A stretch of 64,000 nucleotides of DNA from Streptomyces caeruleatus (GTDB lineage Bacteria > Actinomycetota > Actinomycetes > Streptomycetales > Streptomycetaceae), in contig NZ_KQ948933.1 in NCBI RefSeq assembly GCF_001514235.1, positions 215,645-279,644 on the forward strand, in the 5' to 3' direction. A model generated the notes under the pieces. The model was not told the origin of the DNA. It did no database searches and saw only the letters and a program-made list of their open reading frames with translations. Position 1 is the stretch's first letter; the number at the start of each line of letters is the position of its first letter. Shown piece by piece: positions 25,077 through 33,437 of this stretch. Position numbers and translations under genes: made by a program.

Positions 25077-26573
25077 CTGACTGTCCACGACCTCAACCAG
25101 CTCCTGCTCGTCTGCTCGCTCGTCCTGCTCGTCGCCGTCGCCGCGGTCCGGATCTCCTCGCGCAGCGGGCTCCCCAGCCTGCTCGTCTACCTCGGCATCG
25201 GCGTCCTCATGGGCCAGGACGGCATCGGCGGCATCCGCTTCGACGACGCCGAGCTGACCCAGGTCATCGGGTACGCGGCCCTGGTCGTGATCCTGGCCGA
25301 GGGCGGTCTCGGCACGAAGTGGAAGGAGATCAAACCGGCCCTCCCGGCCGCCACCGCACTGGCGCTGGTCGGCGTCACGGTGAGCGTCGGGGTCACGGCG
25401 GCGGCCGCACATTATCTGATCGGTCTGGAGATCCGGCAGGCACTGATCATCGGGGCGGTCGTCTCCTCGACCGACGCCGCGGCGGTGTTCTCCGTACTAC
25501 GGCGGATTCCGCTTCCCTCGCGCGTGACCGGCACCCTGGAGGCCGAGTCCGGCTTCAACGACGCCCCCGTGGTCATCCTGGTGGTCGCGTTCTCCACCCA
25601 CGGTCCGATCGAGCACTCGTACGTGCTGCTCGGCGAGATAATGCTGGAGCTGTCCATCGGCGCCGCCATCGGCCTCGCGGTGGGCTGGCTGGGCTCCTGG
25701 GGCCTCAGGCACGTGGCGCTGCCCGCCTCCGGCCTCTACCCGATCGCCGTCATGGCCATCGCCGTCGCCGCCTACGCGGCCGGCGCGATGGCGCACGGCA
25801 GCGGCTTCCTGGCGGTCTATCTGGCCTCGATGGTCATGGGCAACGCCAAGCTGCCGCACTGGCCCGCCACGCGCGGGTTCGCCGACGGGGTCGGCTGGAT
25901 CGCCCAGATCGGCATGTTCGTCCTGCTCGGCCTGCTGGTCACCCCGCACGAGCTGGGTGACGACATCCTGCCCGCGCTCGTCATCGGGCTGGTGCTGACC
26001 ATGGTGGCCCGCCCGCTGAGCGTCGTGCTGTGCCTGGTGTCGTTCGGCGTCCCCTGGCGGGAGCAGGCCCTGATGTCCTGGGCCGGGCTGCGCGGCGCCG
26101 TACCCATCATCCTGGCGACGATCCCCATGGTGGGCGGCGTCGAGGACAGCCGGCGCATCTTCAACATCGTCTTCGTCCTGGTCGTCGTCTACACCCTGGT
26201 CCAGGGGCCGACCCTGCCGTGGTTCGCGCGCAAGCTGCGGCTCGGCGGGGAACCCGAGCCCGCCGACCTCGGTATCGAGTCGGCGCCGCTGGAACGGCTG
26301 CGCGGGCATCTGCTGTCCTTCGCGATCCCCGCGGGCTCGAAGATGCACGGCGTCGAGGTCAACGAGCTGCGGCTGCCCGCCGGGTCCGCCGTCACCCTCG
26401 TCGTCCGCGATGGAAAATCGTTCGTTCCGCTGCCGACGACGGTGCTGCGACGCGGAGACGAGCTGCTGGTCGTCGCCACGGACCCGGTACGGGACGCCGC
26501 CGAGCGCCGGCTGCGCGCGGTGGGGGCCGGAGGCAAGCTGGCCGGATGGCTGGGAACGAACAAGACATCCTGA
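25077..26573 (+). CDS. CPA-family cation/proton antiporter with RCK_C domain
   Basis: About 498 residues: a 12-13-helix Na+/H+ exchanger domain (residues 1-385) followed by a C-terminal RCK_C/TrkA-C regulatory domain (about 400-490, SAVTLVVRDGKSFVPLPTTV). The ion-binding region is visible in STDAAAVFSVLR and ESGFNDAPVVILV. The architecture matches potassium/proton antiporters of the CvrA/NhaP2 type, used in K+ and pH balance. The start is unusual: CTG at 25077 (TVHDLNQLLL) has an AAGGGA ribosome site and a conserved-looking N-terminus, whereas the GTG at 25047 lies inside a hairpin. Confidence 0.88.
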   Translation: MTVHDLNQLLLVCSLVLLVAVAAVRISSRSGLPSLLVYLGIGVLMGQDGIGGIRFDDAELTQVIGYAALVVILAEGGLGTKWKEIKPALPAATALALVGVTVSVGVTAAAAHYLIGLEIRQALIIGAVVSSTDAAAVFSVLRRIPLPSRVTGTLEAESGFNDAPVVILVVAFSTHGPIEHSYVLLGEIMLELSIGAAIGLAVGWLGSWGLRHVALPASGLYPIAVMAIAVAAYAAGAMAHGSGFLAVYLASMVMGNAKLPHWPATRGFADGVGWIAQIGMFVLLGLLVTPHELGDDILPALVIGLVLTMVARPLSVVLCLVSFGVPWREQALMSWAGLRGAVPIILATIPMVGGVEDSRRIFNIVFVLVVVYTLVQGPTLPWFARKLRLGGEPEPADLGIESAPLERLRGHLLSFAIPAGSKMHGVEVNELRLPAGSAVTLVVRDGKSFVPLPTTVLRRGDELLVVATDPVRDAAERRLRAVGAGGKLAGWLGTNKTS

Positions 26574-26819
26574 TCGCAGGCCGAGCGCCCGCAGTGCTCA
26601 GGTTCACAAGGTCAACGGCCCGTGTCCCCTGTACTATGCAGGCGTACCCCTAGATCGAACCACCTCTGCCTGACGCAGAGCTGGCGCGACCGTATGGCGG
26701 CCGGGACGTCCCTCCTCAGTGGACGCCGGTATCTACCGCAGTTCCGCGCGACAGGACAGCTCTCGGCGCCGCCCCCACCCGACGGGGCCGCGCTACCAGG
26801 CGGCAGAAAGGCACGGGCC

Positions 26820-28112
26820 GTGGCGTCCACGGTCACCACCGAGCAGTCGAAGGACTCGCCTGCCTCCTCCCGCCCCGGATACGGACAGCTGCTGCGCACC
26901 CGCGGCGCCTGGACGTTCCTGCTCCCCGGCTTCGCGGCCCGCCAGCCGTTCGCGATGCTGACCATCTCCATCGTGCTGCTGGTGCAGCACACCACCGGTT
27001 CCTACGGCGCGGCGGGCGCCGCCGCTGCCGTCACCGGCGTCTCCATGGCGCTGTTCGCGCCCTACAGCGGCCGCCTCGCCGACCGCTACGGGCAGCGTGC
27101 CGTCCTGCTCCCCGGTGTCGTCGTGCACGTCCTGTCCGGTCTGACGCTGACGGCGCTCGCGCTGACGGAGGCACCCCTGTGGGCGCTGTTCGTGGCCGCC
27201 GTGCCGACCGGCGCCTCGGTGCCGCAGATCGGCCCCATGGTGCGGGCCCGCTGGGGCGTGAAGCTCCAGGGCTCGCCGCTGATGACGACCGCTGCCGCCT
27301 TCGAGTCGGTCACCGACGAGCTGACCTTCGTCGTCGGCCCGCTGCTGGCCACCGCCCTGTGCACCGCCGTCGACCCGGCCGCGGGCCTGGTCACGGAGGC
27401 CGCGCTCACACTGCTCGGCGGTCTGCTGTTCGCCGCGCAGAAGAGCACCCAGCCGTCAGTCGCCGTCGCCGGGCACGCGCGCGTGGAGCACGTCTCGGCG
27501 CTGCGCGTCCCCGGCGTGCGGGTGCTGATCGTGACCTTCCTCGGCATCGGTTCCGTCTTCGGCGGCATGCAGGTCTCCCTGGCCGCGTTCACCGAGTCCA
27601 TCGGCGAACCCGGACTCAACGGCGTCCTGTACGGCACCTTCGCCGCCGGCAACATGCTCTCCGGCGTCGTCTGCGGCGCCATCGCGTGGAAGGTGGCCCC
27701 GCAGCGCCGCCTCCTCGTCGGCTACGCCGCCCTCGCGCTGGCCGCGTCCGGCCTGTGGGCCGCGCACTCGGTCCTCGTCCTGGCCGGCCTCGGACTGCTG
27801 GTCGGCATGTGCATCGCGCCCGCGCTGATCACCGGCTACACGCTGGTCGAGAGCCTGGTCCCGGCCGGCGCCCGCACCGAGGCCTTCACCTGGCTCACGG
27901 GCGCGGTCGCGCTCGGCCAGGCCGCCGCGGTCACCGTCGCCGGACAACTGGAGGACCGCTTCTGGGGCGGCGCCGGATTCCTGGTGCCGATGGGCGGGAC
28001 CCTGCTCGCGCTGGCGACCCTGGTGGCACTGCGTTCACGGCTGGTGGCACGGCCCCGCGGGCGCACCGTGGCACGTGGCGTCGGTCACCGCGTGCCGGTG
28101 GCAGTGGACTGA
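26820..28112 (+). CDS. MFS transporter
   Basis: A 430-residue permease with about 12 hydrophobic helices. GRLADRYGQRAVLLPGVV after helix 2 is MFS motif A. The cargo is unknown. GTG at 26820 (ASTVTTEQ) is chosen over an earlier frame because AGAAAGG precedes it and the upstream residues look non-coding. It stands alone between the antiporter and the FmdB gene; the preceding 246 bp contain no recognisable gene. Confidence 0.83.
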   Translation: MASTVTTEQSKDSPASSRPGYGQLLRTRGAWTFLLPGFAARQPFAMLTISIVLLVQHTTGSYGAAGAAAAVTGVSMALFAPYSGRLADRYGQRAVLLPGVVVHVLSGLTLTALALTEAPLWALFVAAVPTGASVPQIGPMVRARWGVKLQGSPLMTTAAAFESVTDELTFVVGPLLATALCTAVDPAAGLVTEAALTLLGGLLFAAQKSTQPSVAVAGHARVEHVSALRVPGVRVLIVTFLGIGSVFGGMQVSLAAFTESIGEPGLNGVLYGTFAAGNMLSGVVCGAIAWKVAPQRRLLVGYAALALAASGLWAAHSVLVLAGLGLLVGMCIAPALITGYTLVESLVPAGARTEAFTWLTGAVALGQAAAVTVAGQLEDRFWGGAGFLVPMGGTLLALATLVALRSRLVARPRGRTVARGVGHRVPVAVD

Positions 28113-28142
28113 GCGGCTGGAATACGTCACACTTGACCGTCG

Positions 28143-28169
28143 TTAGCACTCATCGAGTGAGAGTGCCAG
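28143..28169. promoter_or_regulatory. CIRCE-type HrcA operator
   Basis: TTAGCACTC at 28143-28151, nine bases, then GAGTGCCAG at 28161-28169 reproduces the CIRCE layout TTAGCACTC-N9-GAGTGCTAA with seven of nine bases in the right arm; GAGTGCCAG is also the complement of the CTGGCACTC variant. TTGACC lies just upstream (28133-28138). It ends ten bases before the FmdB start, overlapping the leader as CIRCE elements usually do. Confidence 0.7.
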
Positions 28170-28179
28170 GAGGAAGACA

Positions 28180-28509
28180 GTGCCGACCTACCAGTACCAG
28201 TGCACCGCGTGCGGCGAGGGCCTCGAGGCGGTGCAGAAGTTCACCGACGACGCCCTGACCGAGTGCCCCAGCTGCCAGGGCCGCCTCAAGAAGGTGTTCT
28301 CCGCGGTCGGCATCGTCTTCAAGGGCTCCGGCTTCTACCGCAATGACAGCCGCGGCTCCTCGTCGAGCAGCTCACCGGCGTCGTCGAAGCCGTCGACGTC
28401 CGCCTCGTCCGACTCGTCCTCTTCCTCCTCGACGTCGTCTTCCTCGTCGTCCTCGGAGTCGAAGTCGTCGAGCGCCGGCACCTCCTCCAGCAGCAGCTCC
28501 GCCGCGTAA
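28180..28509 (+). CDS. FmdB-family zinc-ribbon protein with Ser-rich tail
   Basis: A 109-residue protein. The first 55 residues are an FmdB/CxxC_CXXC_SSSS-type zinc ribbon: PTYQYQCTACGEGLEAVQKF, then CPSCQG, giving two CxxC pairs, followed by KGSGFYRNDSR. The remaining half is almost pure Ser with Pro/Ala/Lys, probably disordered. Function of the family is poorly defined. GTG at 28180 has AGGAGG upstream. A CIRCE-type operator immediately before it points to HrcA heat-shock control. Confidence 0.88.
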   Translation: MPTYQYQCTACGEGLEAVQKFTDDALTECPSCQGRLKKVFSAVGIVFKGSGFYRNDSRGSSSSSSPASSKPSTSASSDSSSSSSTSSSSSSSESKSSSAGTSSSSSSAA

Positions 28510-28515
28510 GCGCCC

Positions 28516-28535
28516 TCCTACGCGCGCGCGTAGGA
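28516..28535. terminator. Palindromic hairpin after the FmdB gene
   Basis: TCCTACGCGCGCGCGTAGGA is a perfect 20-bp palindrome seven bases after the FmdB stop, and probably ends that transcript before mtnP. Confidence 0.65.
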
Positions 28536-28610
28536 CCCACTCCTTACGGGACCCTGTCGTCATCCGGCGGCGGGGTCCTCGGCTTCTCCGGGTGCGGTTA
28601 GGGTGCGGGC

Positions 28611-29453
28611 ATGGCGAACAAGGCGAACGCAGAACTCGGCGTGATCGGCGGCTCCGGCTTCTACTCGTTCCTCGACGACGTGACCGAGATACAGGTGGAC
28701 ACCCCGTACGGGCCACCCAGTGACTCCCTCTTCCTCGGCGAGATCGCCGGCCGACGGGTCGCCTTCCTGCCCCGGCACGGCCGCGGCCACCATCTGCCGC
28801 CGCACCGGATCAACTACCGGGCCAACCTCTGGGCCCTGCGCTCGCTCGGCGTGCGCCAGGTCCTCGCCCCGTGCGCGGTGGGCGGTCTGCGTCCCGAGTA
28901 CGGGCCGGGCACCCTGCTCGTGCCGGACCAGCTGGTCGACCGTACGAAGTCCCGGGTGGGCACGTACTTCGACGGGCTGCCGCTGCCCGACGGCTCCGTG
29001 CCGAACGTGGTGCACGTCTCGCTGGCCGACCCCTACTGCCCCACCGGCCGAGCGGCCGCGCTGAAGGCGGCGCGCGGGCGGGACTGGGAGCCGGTGGACG
29101 GCGGCACGCTGGTCGTGGTCGAGGGGCCCCGCTTCTCGACCCGTGCCGAATCGTTGTGGCACCAGGCGCAGGGCTGGTCGGTGGTGGGCATGACCGGTCA
29201 CCCCGAGGCGGCGCTCGCCCGTGAACTCGAACTCTGCTACAGCGCGTTGGCGCTGGTCACCGACCTCGACGCGGGCGCCGAGACCGGCGAGGGCGTCTCG
29301 CACGACGAGGTGCTGCGGGTGTTCGCGGCCAACGTGGACCGGCTGCGGGGCGTGCTGTTCGACGCGGTGGCCGCGCTGCCGGCGAACGAGGAGCGGGACT
29401 GTCTGTGCGCGACGGCGCTGGGCGGGATGGATCCCGGGTTCGAGCTGCCGTAG
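28611..29453 (+). CDS. mtnP: S-methyl-5'-thioadenosine phosphorylase
   Basis: A 280-residue PNP/MTAP-family phosphorylase that splits methylthioadenosine, the by-product of polyamine synthesis, into adenine and methylthioribose-1-phosphate. Phosphate and nucleoside site motifs are visible: GVIGGSGFYSF at the start, RHGRGHHLPPHRINYRAN (about 50-67) and VGMTGHPEAALARELELCY (about 188-206). The length is typical. It is a single gene; I see no methionine-salvage partners beside it. Confidence 0.9.
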   Translation: MANKANAELGVIGGSGFYSFLDDVTEIQVDTPYGPPSDSLFLGEIAGRRVAFLPRHGRGHHLPPHRINYRANLWALRSLGVRQVLAPCAVGGLRPEYGPGTLLVPDQLVDRTKSRVGTYFDGLPLPDGSVPNVVHVSLADPYCPTGRAAALKAARGRDWEPVDGGTLVVVEGPRFSTRAESLWHQAQGWSVVGMTGHPEAALARELELCYSALALVTDLDAGAETGEGVSHDEVLRVFAANVDRLRGVLFDAVAALPANEERDCLCATALGGMDPGFELP

Positions 29454-29672
29454 GGGCTCGCCGGCCGCGGGCGCTTGAAGAGGACGCTCGGAGACGGCAC
29501 TTGAGGGGGCGGCACTTGAGGGGCGGCGGAGCAGCGGAACTTCCCGTTCGGGCGGCGGAGTTTTCCACAACCGGTCGGTCGTCCACGGGCTCCGACGGGC
29601 GGCGGCGCGATGGCTCATCGTGGCTACGTCGTGGCTTGCCAAGCCGTTCCGTCGTCGCAGGTGGTGGTCCTC

Positions 29673-30224
29673 ATGTCCGTTGCCCGGTCGTTTCCCTCTC
29701 CCTCCTCCCCCGTCGTCCCGCTGCCGCTGGGCACAGACGCTCCGGCCACGTGCGAGGTGCCGCACTTCGCTCCCGTGCGGGTGCGCGGCGGGCGGTCTCA
29801 GTTGCGTCGGCTGCTACGGCATCGCAGGCGGGCCGCGGCGGCGGGACTCGCCGTCACCGCGGCCGCGCTCGTGGCGGCGGGGCCCGGGGAGAGCGGCCCG
29901 GCACGCGGGCATCCGGTGGCGGAGCCGGTTCGCCAGCACCGGGCCGTCGAGCGGGTCTCCGCGCCGGTGCGGATCGCCGACGGGGCCACCGTGCGGCTGC
30001 TGCGGCCCGGTGACCGGGTCGATGTGATCGCCGCGGAGGAGAGCGCGCCGGGCCGGGGCGGCGCCGAGGTGGTCGCGCGCGGGGCCCGGGTATCGAAGGT
30101 GCCGGAGCCGCTGGACGTCGCGGCCGGGAGCGGGGCGCTGGTGGTGCTGTCGGTGCCGCGTTCCACCGCGGCGCGTCTCGCGGGCGCGAGTGCTACGGCG
30201 CGGCTGGCGGTGACGCTGTGCTGA
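29673..30224 (+). CDS. SAF-type / CpaB-RcpC-like membrane protein
   Basis: A 183-residue protein with a single membrane helix at about residues 58-77 after an Arg-rich segment (RRLLRHRRRAAAAGLAVTAA), and an extracellular C-terminal domain with the pattern RIADGATVRLLRPGDRVDVIAAE, which resembles the SAF/CpaB-like domain of Flp pilus assembly proteins. No pilus genes are nearby, so the role is open. ATG at 29673 has an AGGTGG site. The 219 bp upstream (29454-29672) show no gene. Confidence 0.72.
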   Translation: MSVARSFPSPSSPVVPLPLGTDAPATCEVPHFAPVRVRGGRSQLRRLLRHRRRAAAAGLAVTAAALVAAGPGESGPARGHPVAEPVRQHRAVERVSAPVRIADGATVRLLRPGDRVDVIAAEESAPGRGGAEVVARGARVSKVPEPLDVAAGSGALVVLSVPRSTAARLAGASATARLAVTLC

Positions 30225-30371
30225 GCCGGGTCGCGCATGTCGTGCACATGGTGCTTATCGTCCTGTCAAGTCCCTCGGTCAGGTGGTGCAATTGGACAGG
30301 ATGGCCTAGCCCTGACGTAGGTTGCGGAGCTGTTCGTTCCACAACCTGTGCACACGAGGAGAGGCTCCGCG

Positions 30372-30830
30372 GTGAGCGAGAAGAAGGAACCGGGCGTCTG
30401 GGACGGCTTCAAGGCCTTCCTGATGCGCGGGAACGTCGTCGATCTGGCGGTAGCGGTGGTCATCGGCGCCGCGTTCACCAACATCGTGAACGCGGTGGTG
30501 AAGGGGATCATCAATCCGCTGGTCGGAGCGATCGGCACCAAGAACCTCGATCACTACAGCTCGTGCCTGAGCGCGGAGTGCCCGGGCGACCAGGGCATTC
30601 GGATCCTGTGGGGCTCCGTCCTCGGCGCGGCCCTCAGCTTCGTGATCACGGCGGCCGTCGTCTACTTCCTCATGGTCCTGCCGATGGCGAAGTACCTGGC
30701 CCGGGTGGAGGCCCGCCGCAAGGCGAAGGAGGGCACGCAGGAGGTCATCGAGGTGACCGAGCTGGAGGTCCTCAAGGAGATCCGCGACGCGCTGGTCGCC
30801 CAGCGCGGCTCGGGGCACAACCAGCAGTAA
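30372..30830 (+). CDS. mscL: Large-conductance mechanosensitive channel
   Basis: A 152-residue MscL channel that opens under membrane tension during osmotic downshift. The N-terminal helix FLMRGNVVDLAVAVVIGAAF with the first transmembrane segment is diagnostic; the periplasmic loop, second helix (VITAAVVYFLMVLPMAKY) and cytoplasmic helical tail (EVLKEIRDAL) follow. A Cys pair (SSCLSAEC) in the loop is slightly unusual. GTG at 30372 has GAGGAG upstream. Confidence 0.95.
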   Translation: MSEKKEPGVWDGFKAFLMRGNVVDLAVAVVIGAAFTNIVNAVVKGIINPLVGAIGTKNLDHYSSCLSAECPGDQGIRILWGSVLGAALSFVITAAVVYFLMVLPMAKYLARVEARRKAKEGTQEVIEVTELEVLKEIRDALVAQRGSGHNQQ

Positions 30831-30834
30831 CGGC

Positions 30835-31026
30835 TCAGATGTGGTGGGGCGGCTTCTCGTCGAGGAAGCGCTTCAGATCGGCCGCGCTGTCACCCTCGCC
30901 GCGCGGCCGCTCGCCCCAGCCACGGTCGGTGTCGTCGGAGGACTGCTGGTCCAGCGGGTCGTCGAAGACCAGCACGGGCTTCGGTTCGCGCGGCTCGCGC
31001 GGCTCGGCGGCGGGGGCGGTGCTCAT
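30835..31026 (-). CDS. Small acidic hypothetical protein
   Basis: A 63-residue hydrophilic protein, Pro/Glu/Asp-rich with no membrane helix. The C-terminal part AADLKRFLDEKPPHHI suggests a short helix. No domain recognised. It converges on mscL with a four-base gap. Composition is consistent with coding, and the codon third positions are GC-rich, but function is unknown. Confidence 0.6.
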   Translation of the reverse strand: MSTAPAAEPREPREPKPVLVFDDPLDQQSSDDTDRGWGERPRGEGDSAADLKRFLDEKPPHHI

Positions 31027-31098
31027 ACGTCCAGGGTACGGGTCGTAGGGCTACGGTCTTCCCGACGGCGGTCCGGGATGCCGGCACGCGGTGGGCCG

Positions 31099-31312
31099 GG
31101 AGGTCTGCGCCTGGCGGTACGGGGGGCTTCGCCTGGCGGTCCGGGGGGCTTCGCGGGTGGGTCTGGGGGGCTTCGCCTGGCGGTCCGGGAGGCGGGCGCG
31201 CGTCGGTCCGGGAGGCTTGCGTCCGACGGTCCGGGAGGCGGGCGCGCGTCGGTCCGCGGGGCTTGCGTCCGACGGTCCGGGAGGCGGGCGCGCGTCGGTC
31301 CGCGAGGCTTGC
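31099..31312. repeat. 23-bp minisatellite
   Basis: About nine units of roughly 23 bp, alternating forms such as GGAGGCGGGCGCGCGTCGGT and GGAGGCTTGCGTCCGACGGT, fill most of the gap between the small protein and ltrA. In the second half they combine to a 46-bp higher-order unit. The gap 31027-31367 otherwise holds no supported gene. Confidence 0.85.
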
Positions 31313-31367
31313 GCGCTTGTGATTCCTTCGCAGGAAATTCCGCGCCTGATCTGCTGTGCTTGACCCC

Positions 31368-32264
31368 ATGACGTCCAGTTCGACTCCCGCGCCGGACTCC
31401 CCCCGCCTGCCCGGACACCGCCGTCCCCTGCGTCGGCTGACGGCCCGGGGCCGTGGTGAGGCGCACCGTGCCGCCACTCCGCTGGAGCTCTTCTTCGACC
31501 TGTGCTTCGTCGTGGCCATCGCCCAGGCGGGCATGCAGTTGGTGCACGCCGTCGCGGAGGGGCATCCGGGCGAGGGCATCCTCAACTACGCGATGGTGTT
31601 CTTCGCCATCTGGTGGGCCTGGATGAACTTCACCTGGTTCGCCTCGGCCTACGACAACGACGACGTCCTTTACCGGGTCGTCACCCTCGTCCAGATCGCC
31701 GGCGTGCTGGTGCTGGCGGCCGGGGTCACCAGGGCGTTCGAGGACCACGACTACCTGGCCGTGCTGCTCGGCTATGTGATCATGCGGCTTGCCCTCGTGA
31801 CGCAGTGGCTGCGGGTGGCCAGGTCGTGTGACGGCCCGGAACGACGGATGGCCCTGCGGTACGCCGGCGGTGTGCTGTTGTGTCAGATCGGCTGGGTGGG
31901 CCTGGTGGTGCTGCCCGAGGGCGCCAGGTCCTGGGTGTTCCTGGTGATGGCGGTCCTCGAGATGTGTGTGCCGCCGTTCGCGGAGAGGGACCACCCGACG
32001 TCCTGGCATCCGCGTCATATCGCCGAGCGGTACGGGCTGTTCACAATCATCGTGCTCGGCGAGACCATCGCCGCCGCCACGGTCGCCGTGAAGACCGGTA
32101 TCGACGAGAACGACGCGCTGGGCGACCTGCTGCCGATCGCCGCGGGCGGGCTTTTGATCATCTTCGCCGCGTGGTGGATCTACTTCGTGGTCGGGAACCA
32201 AGCTAAAGAATACCTTGCCGGGGCTGGGACGTCAGCGGCCATGCGAACGGCCCCCTCTGACTAG
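31368..32264 (+). pseudogene. ltrA: Low temperature requirement protein A (LtrA), 5' part, interrupted
   Basis: The first 274 codons encode the N-terminal two thirds of an LtrA-family membrane protein: LELFFDLCFVVAIAQ, six or more helices, and WHPRHIAERYGLFTIIVLGE. From 32190 the frame runs into the integrated element and stops at 32264 after about 24 foreign residues. The remaining part lies at 38848-39261. Joining both at the GT core gives WWIYFVVPIHGHL in frame and 411 residues, the usual LtrA length. ATG at 31368 is used. The truncated product loses its last helices and is probably not functional. Confidence 0.93.
32176..32206 (+). other. attL of the serine-integrase element
   Basis: ltrA sequence (through TACTTCGTG) meets the core GT at 32190-32191, followed by the element arm CGGGAACCAAGCTAA (32192-32206). 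That arm is the near-exact complement (14 of 15) of the element arm at 38833-38847. Confidence 0.88.
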
Positions 32265-32279
32265 GCAAGAGGGGGCCGT
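32247..32279 (-). terminator. Hairpin terminator of the regulator-DUF397 transcript
   Basis: ACGGCCCCCTCT at 32247-32258 pairs perfectly with 32268-32279 around a nine-base loop, directly downstream of the DUF397 stop (32298) in its direction of transcription. The stop codon of the truncated ltrA frame lies in the loop. Confidence 0.85.
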
Positions 32280-32297
32280 CTCGTGCGGGTGGGACGA

Positions 32298-32507
32298 TCA
32301 GACAGCGTCGAACTTTCCCAGCTTGATGCTGGCCACGAAGGACGCGAACGCGTCGGCGGGGAAGTTCAGAACCGGCCCGGTCGGCCCCTTGGAGTCACGG
32401 ACGGGGACCACGCCGCGCGGGGCGGCGAGGTTTGCGGCGACCTCCACGCAGGCGCCGCCGTTCTCGCTGTAGGAGGACTTGAACCAACGGGGGGATTCGG
32501 TCGTCAC
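32298..32507 (-). CDS. DUF397 small protein
   Basis: A 69-residue DUF397 protein: the N-terminal signature WFKSSYSENGGACVEVA and the C-terminal VPVRDSKGPTGPVLNFPADA are diagnostic. In Streptomyces these proteins pair with WhiJ/AbaA-type helix-turn-helix regulators and appear to act as partners or antagonists. Its GTG start overlaps the stop of the upstream regulator in GTGA, so the pair is translationally coupled. It is part of the integrated element. Confidence 0.9.
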   Translation of the reverse strand: MTTESPRWFKSSYSENGGACVEVAANLAAPRGVVPVRDSKGPTGPVLNFPADAFASFVASIKLGKFDAV

Positions 32508-33331
32508 GGGGTGCCCTTTCGCAACTGGTTGATCATGGCCACAGATGCCGCTTGAGAGAGGGCCTCGGCCTGCAACTGATGGTAGGCCGTTAGTAGGGGG
32601 ACGACGGCACCGCGTTCCCGTTCGAGCTGGCCACGCTGTGCGGACTCCGCGTAGGAGAGGAGAGAGCGGTTCTCCATTGTGAGGACGTACAGCGGCAAGC
32701 TGAGTGGGCGACGGTCCCCCATGGTGAACGGGGCAATCTGGAGCACGGTGTTTGGCAGGGCGGCGAACTCGGCGAGACTCGCCAACTGGTCGTCCATGGT
32801 CGCAGAGCTGCCGACTGGCCTCCTCAAGCAGCTTTCGTCCAGCACGACGAACACCAGTGGTGACGGAGTCCGCGTCAAGGCCGCCTGGCGCTCCTTGACG
32901 AGTGCTAAGCACTCTTCTCCTTGCTCTGGAGTGATCGCGCCCCGCTCGACGGTGCGGGAAGTGAGTGATGACGCGTAATCCGGTGTCTGAAGAATTCCCG
33001 GTATGACGCCGACCTCGTAGAGCCTGATCTCTGCCGCACGGGCCTCGTGCGTCACATACTCCGGGAACCCCTCCAACAGCGCTGTGTGTCGAGCGGCGCG
33101 GCTCTGGCGTTGGAGTCGCTCCCCGGTGCCAAACACCCTGTCGCCACTTGCAGCGAATCGGGGAGTTGGAGGCCTACGGCCAGTTTCGACGGCCGAGATA
33201 TGAGTTCCCGAGCATCCCATTTGTTCCGCTAGCTCGTCCTGGGTCCAGCCGCGCTCATCTCGTAACCTCCGCAGGAGTGCCCCAAACGCCGCACTAGGTG
33301 ACTTTTCGGCGTCCAGTTCTTTGCGGTTCAA
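32504..33331 (-). CDS. XRE-type helix-turn-helix regulator, WhiJ-like (DUF5753)
   Basis: A 275-residue regulator. The XRE helix-turn-helix spans about residues 14-50 (LRRLRDERGWTQDELAEQMG, then HISAVETGRR), followed by a roughly 190-residue DUF5753 domain (GILQTPDYASSL, LDESCLRRPVG, LQIAPF). TTG at 33331 gives the family opening NRKELDAEKSP and has GGGTGG upstream. Coupled to DUF397. It diverges from the small-gene operon of the element and probably represses across the shared promoter region. Confidence 0.88.
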   Translation of the reverse strand: MNRKELDAEKSPSAAFGALLRRLRDERGWTQDELAEQMGCSGTHISAVETGRRPPTPRFAASGDRVFGTGERLQRQSRAARHTALLEGFPEYVTHEARAAEIRLYEVGVIPGILQTPDYASSLTSRTVERGAITPEQGEECLALVKERQAALTRTPSPLVFVVLDESCLRRPVGSSATMDDQLASLAEFAALPNTVLQIAPFTMGDRRPLSLPLYVLTMENRSLLSYAESAQRGQLERERGAVVPLLTAYHQLQAEALSQAASVAMINQLRKGTP

Positions 33332-33407
33332 CAGGCACCACCCAGTTCTTCGCTCAATTCGCGCAAGTTGAAGACACCTTGACTGTAGGTCACGCTGAAC
33401 CCCCTTG

Positions 33408-33423
33408 GTAGTGGAAGCACTAC
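33408..33423. promoter_or_regulatory. Candidate operator in the element's divergent promoter region
   Basis: GTAGTG-GAAG-CACTAC is a perfect 6+4+6 palindrome between the WhiJ-like gene (start 33331) and the small-gene operon (start 33438), 15 bases before the latter. It is a reasonable binding site for the WhiJ-like regulator. Confidence 0.5.
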
Positions 33424-33437
33424 AGAGAGGAACGGCC

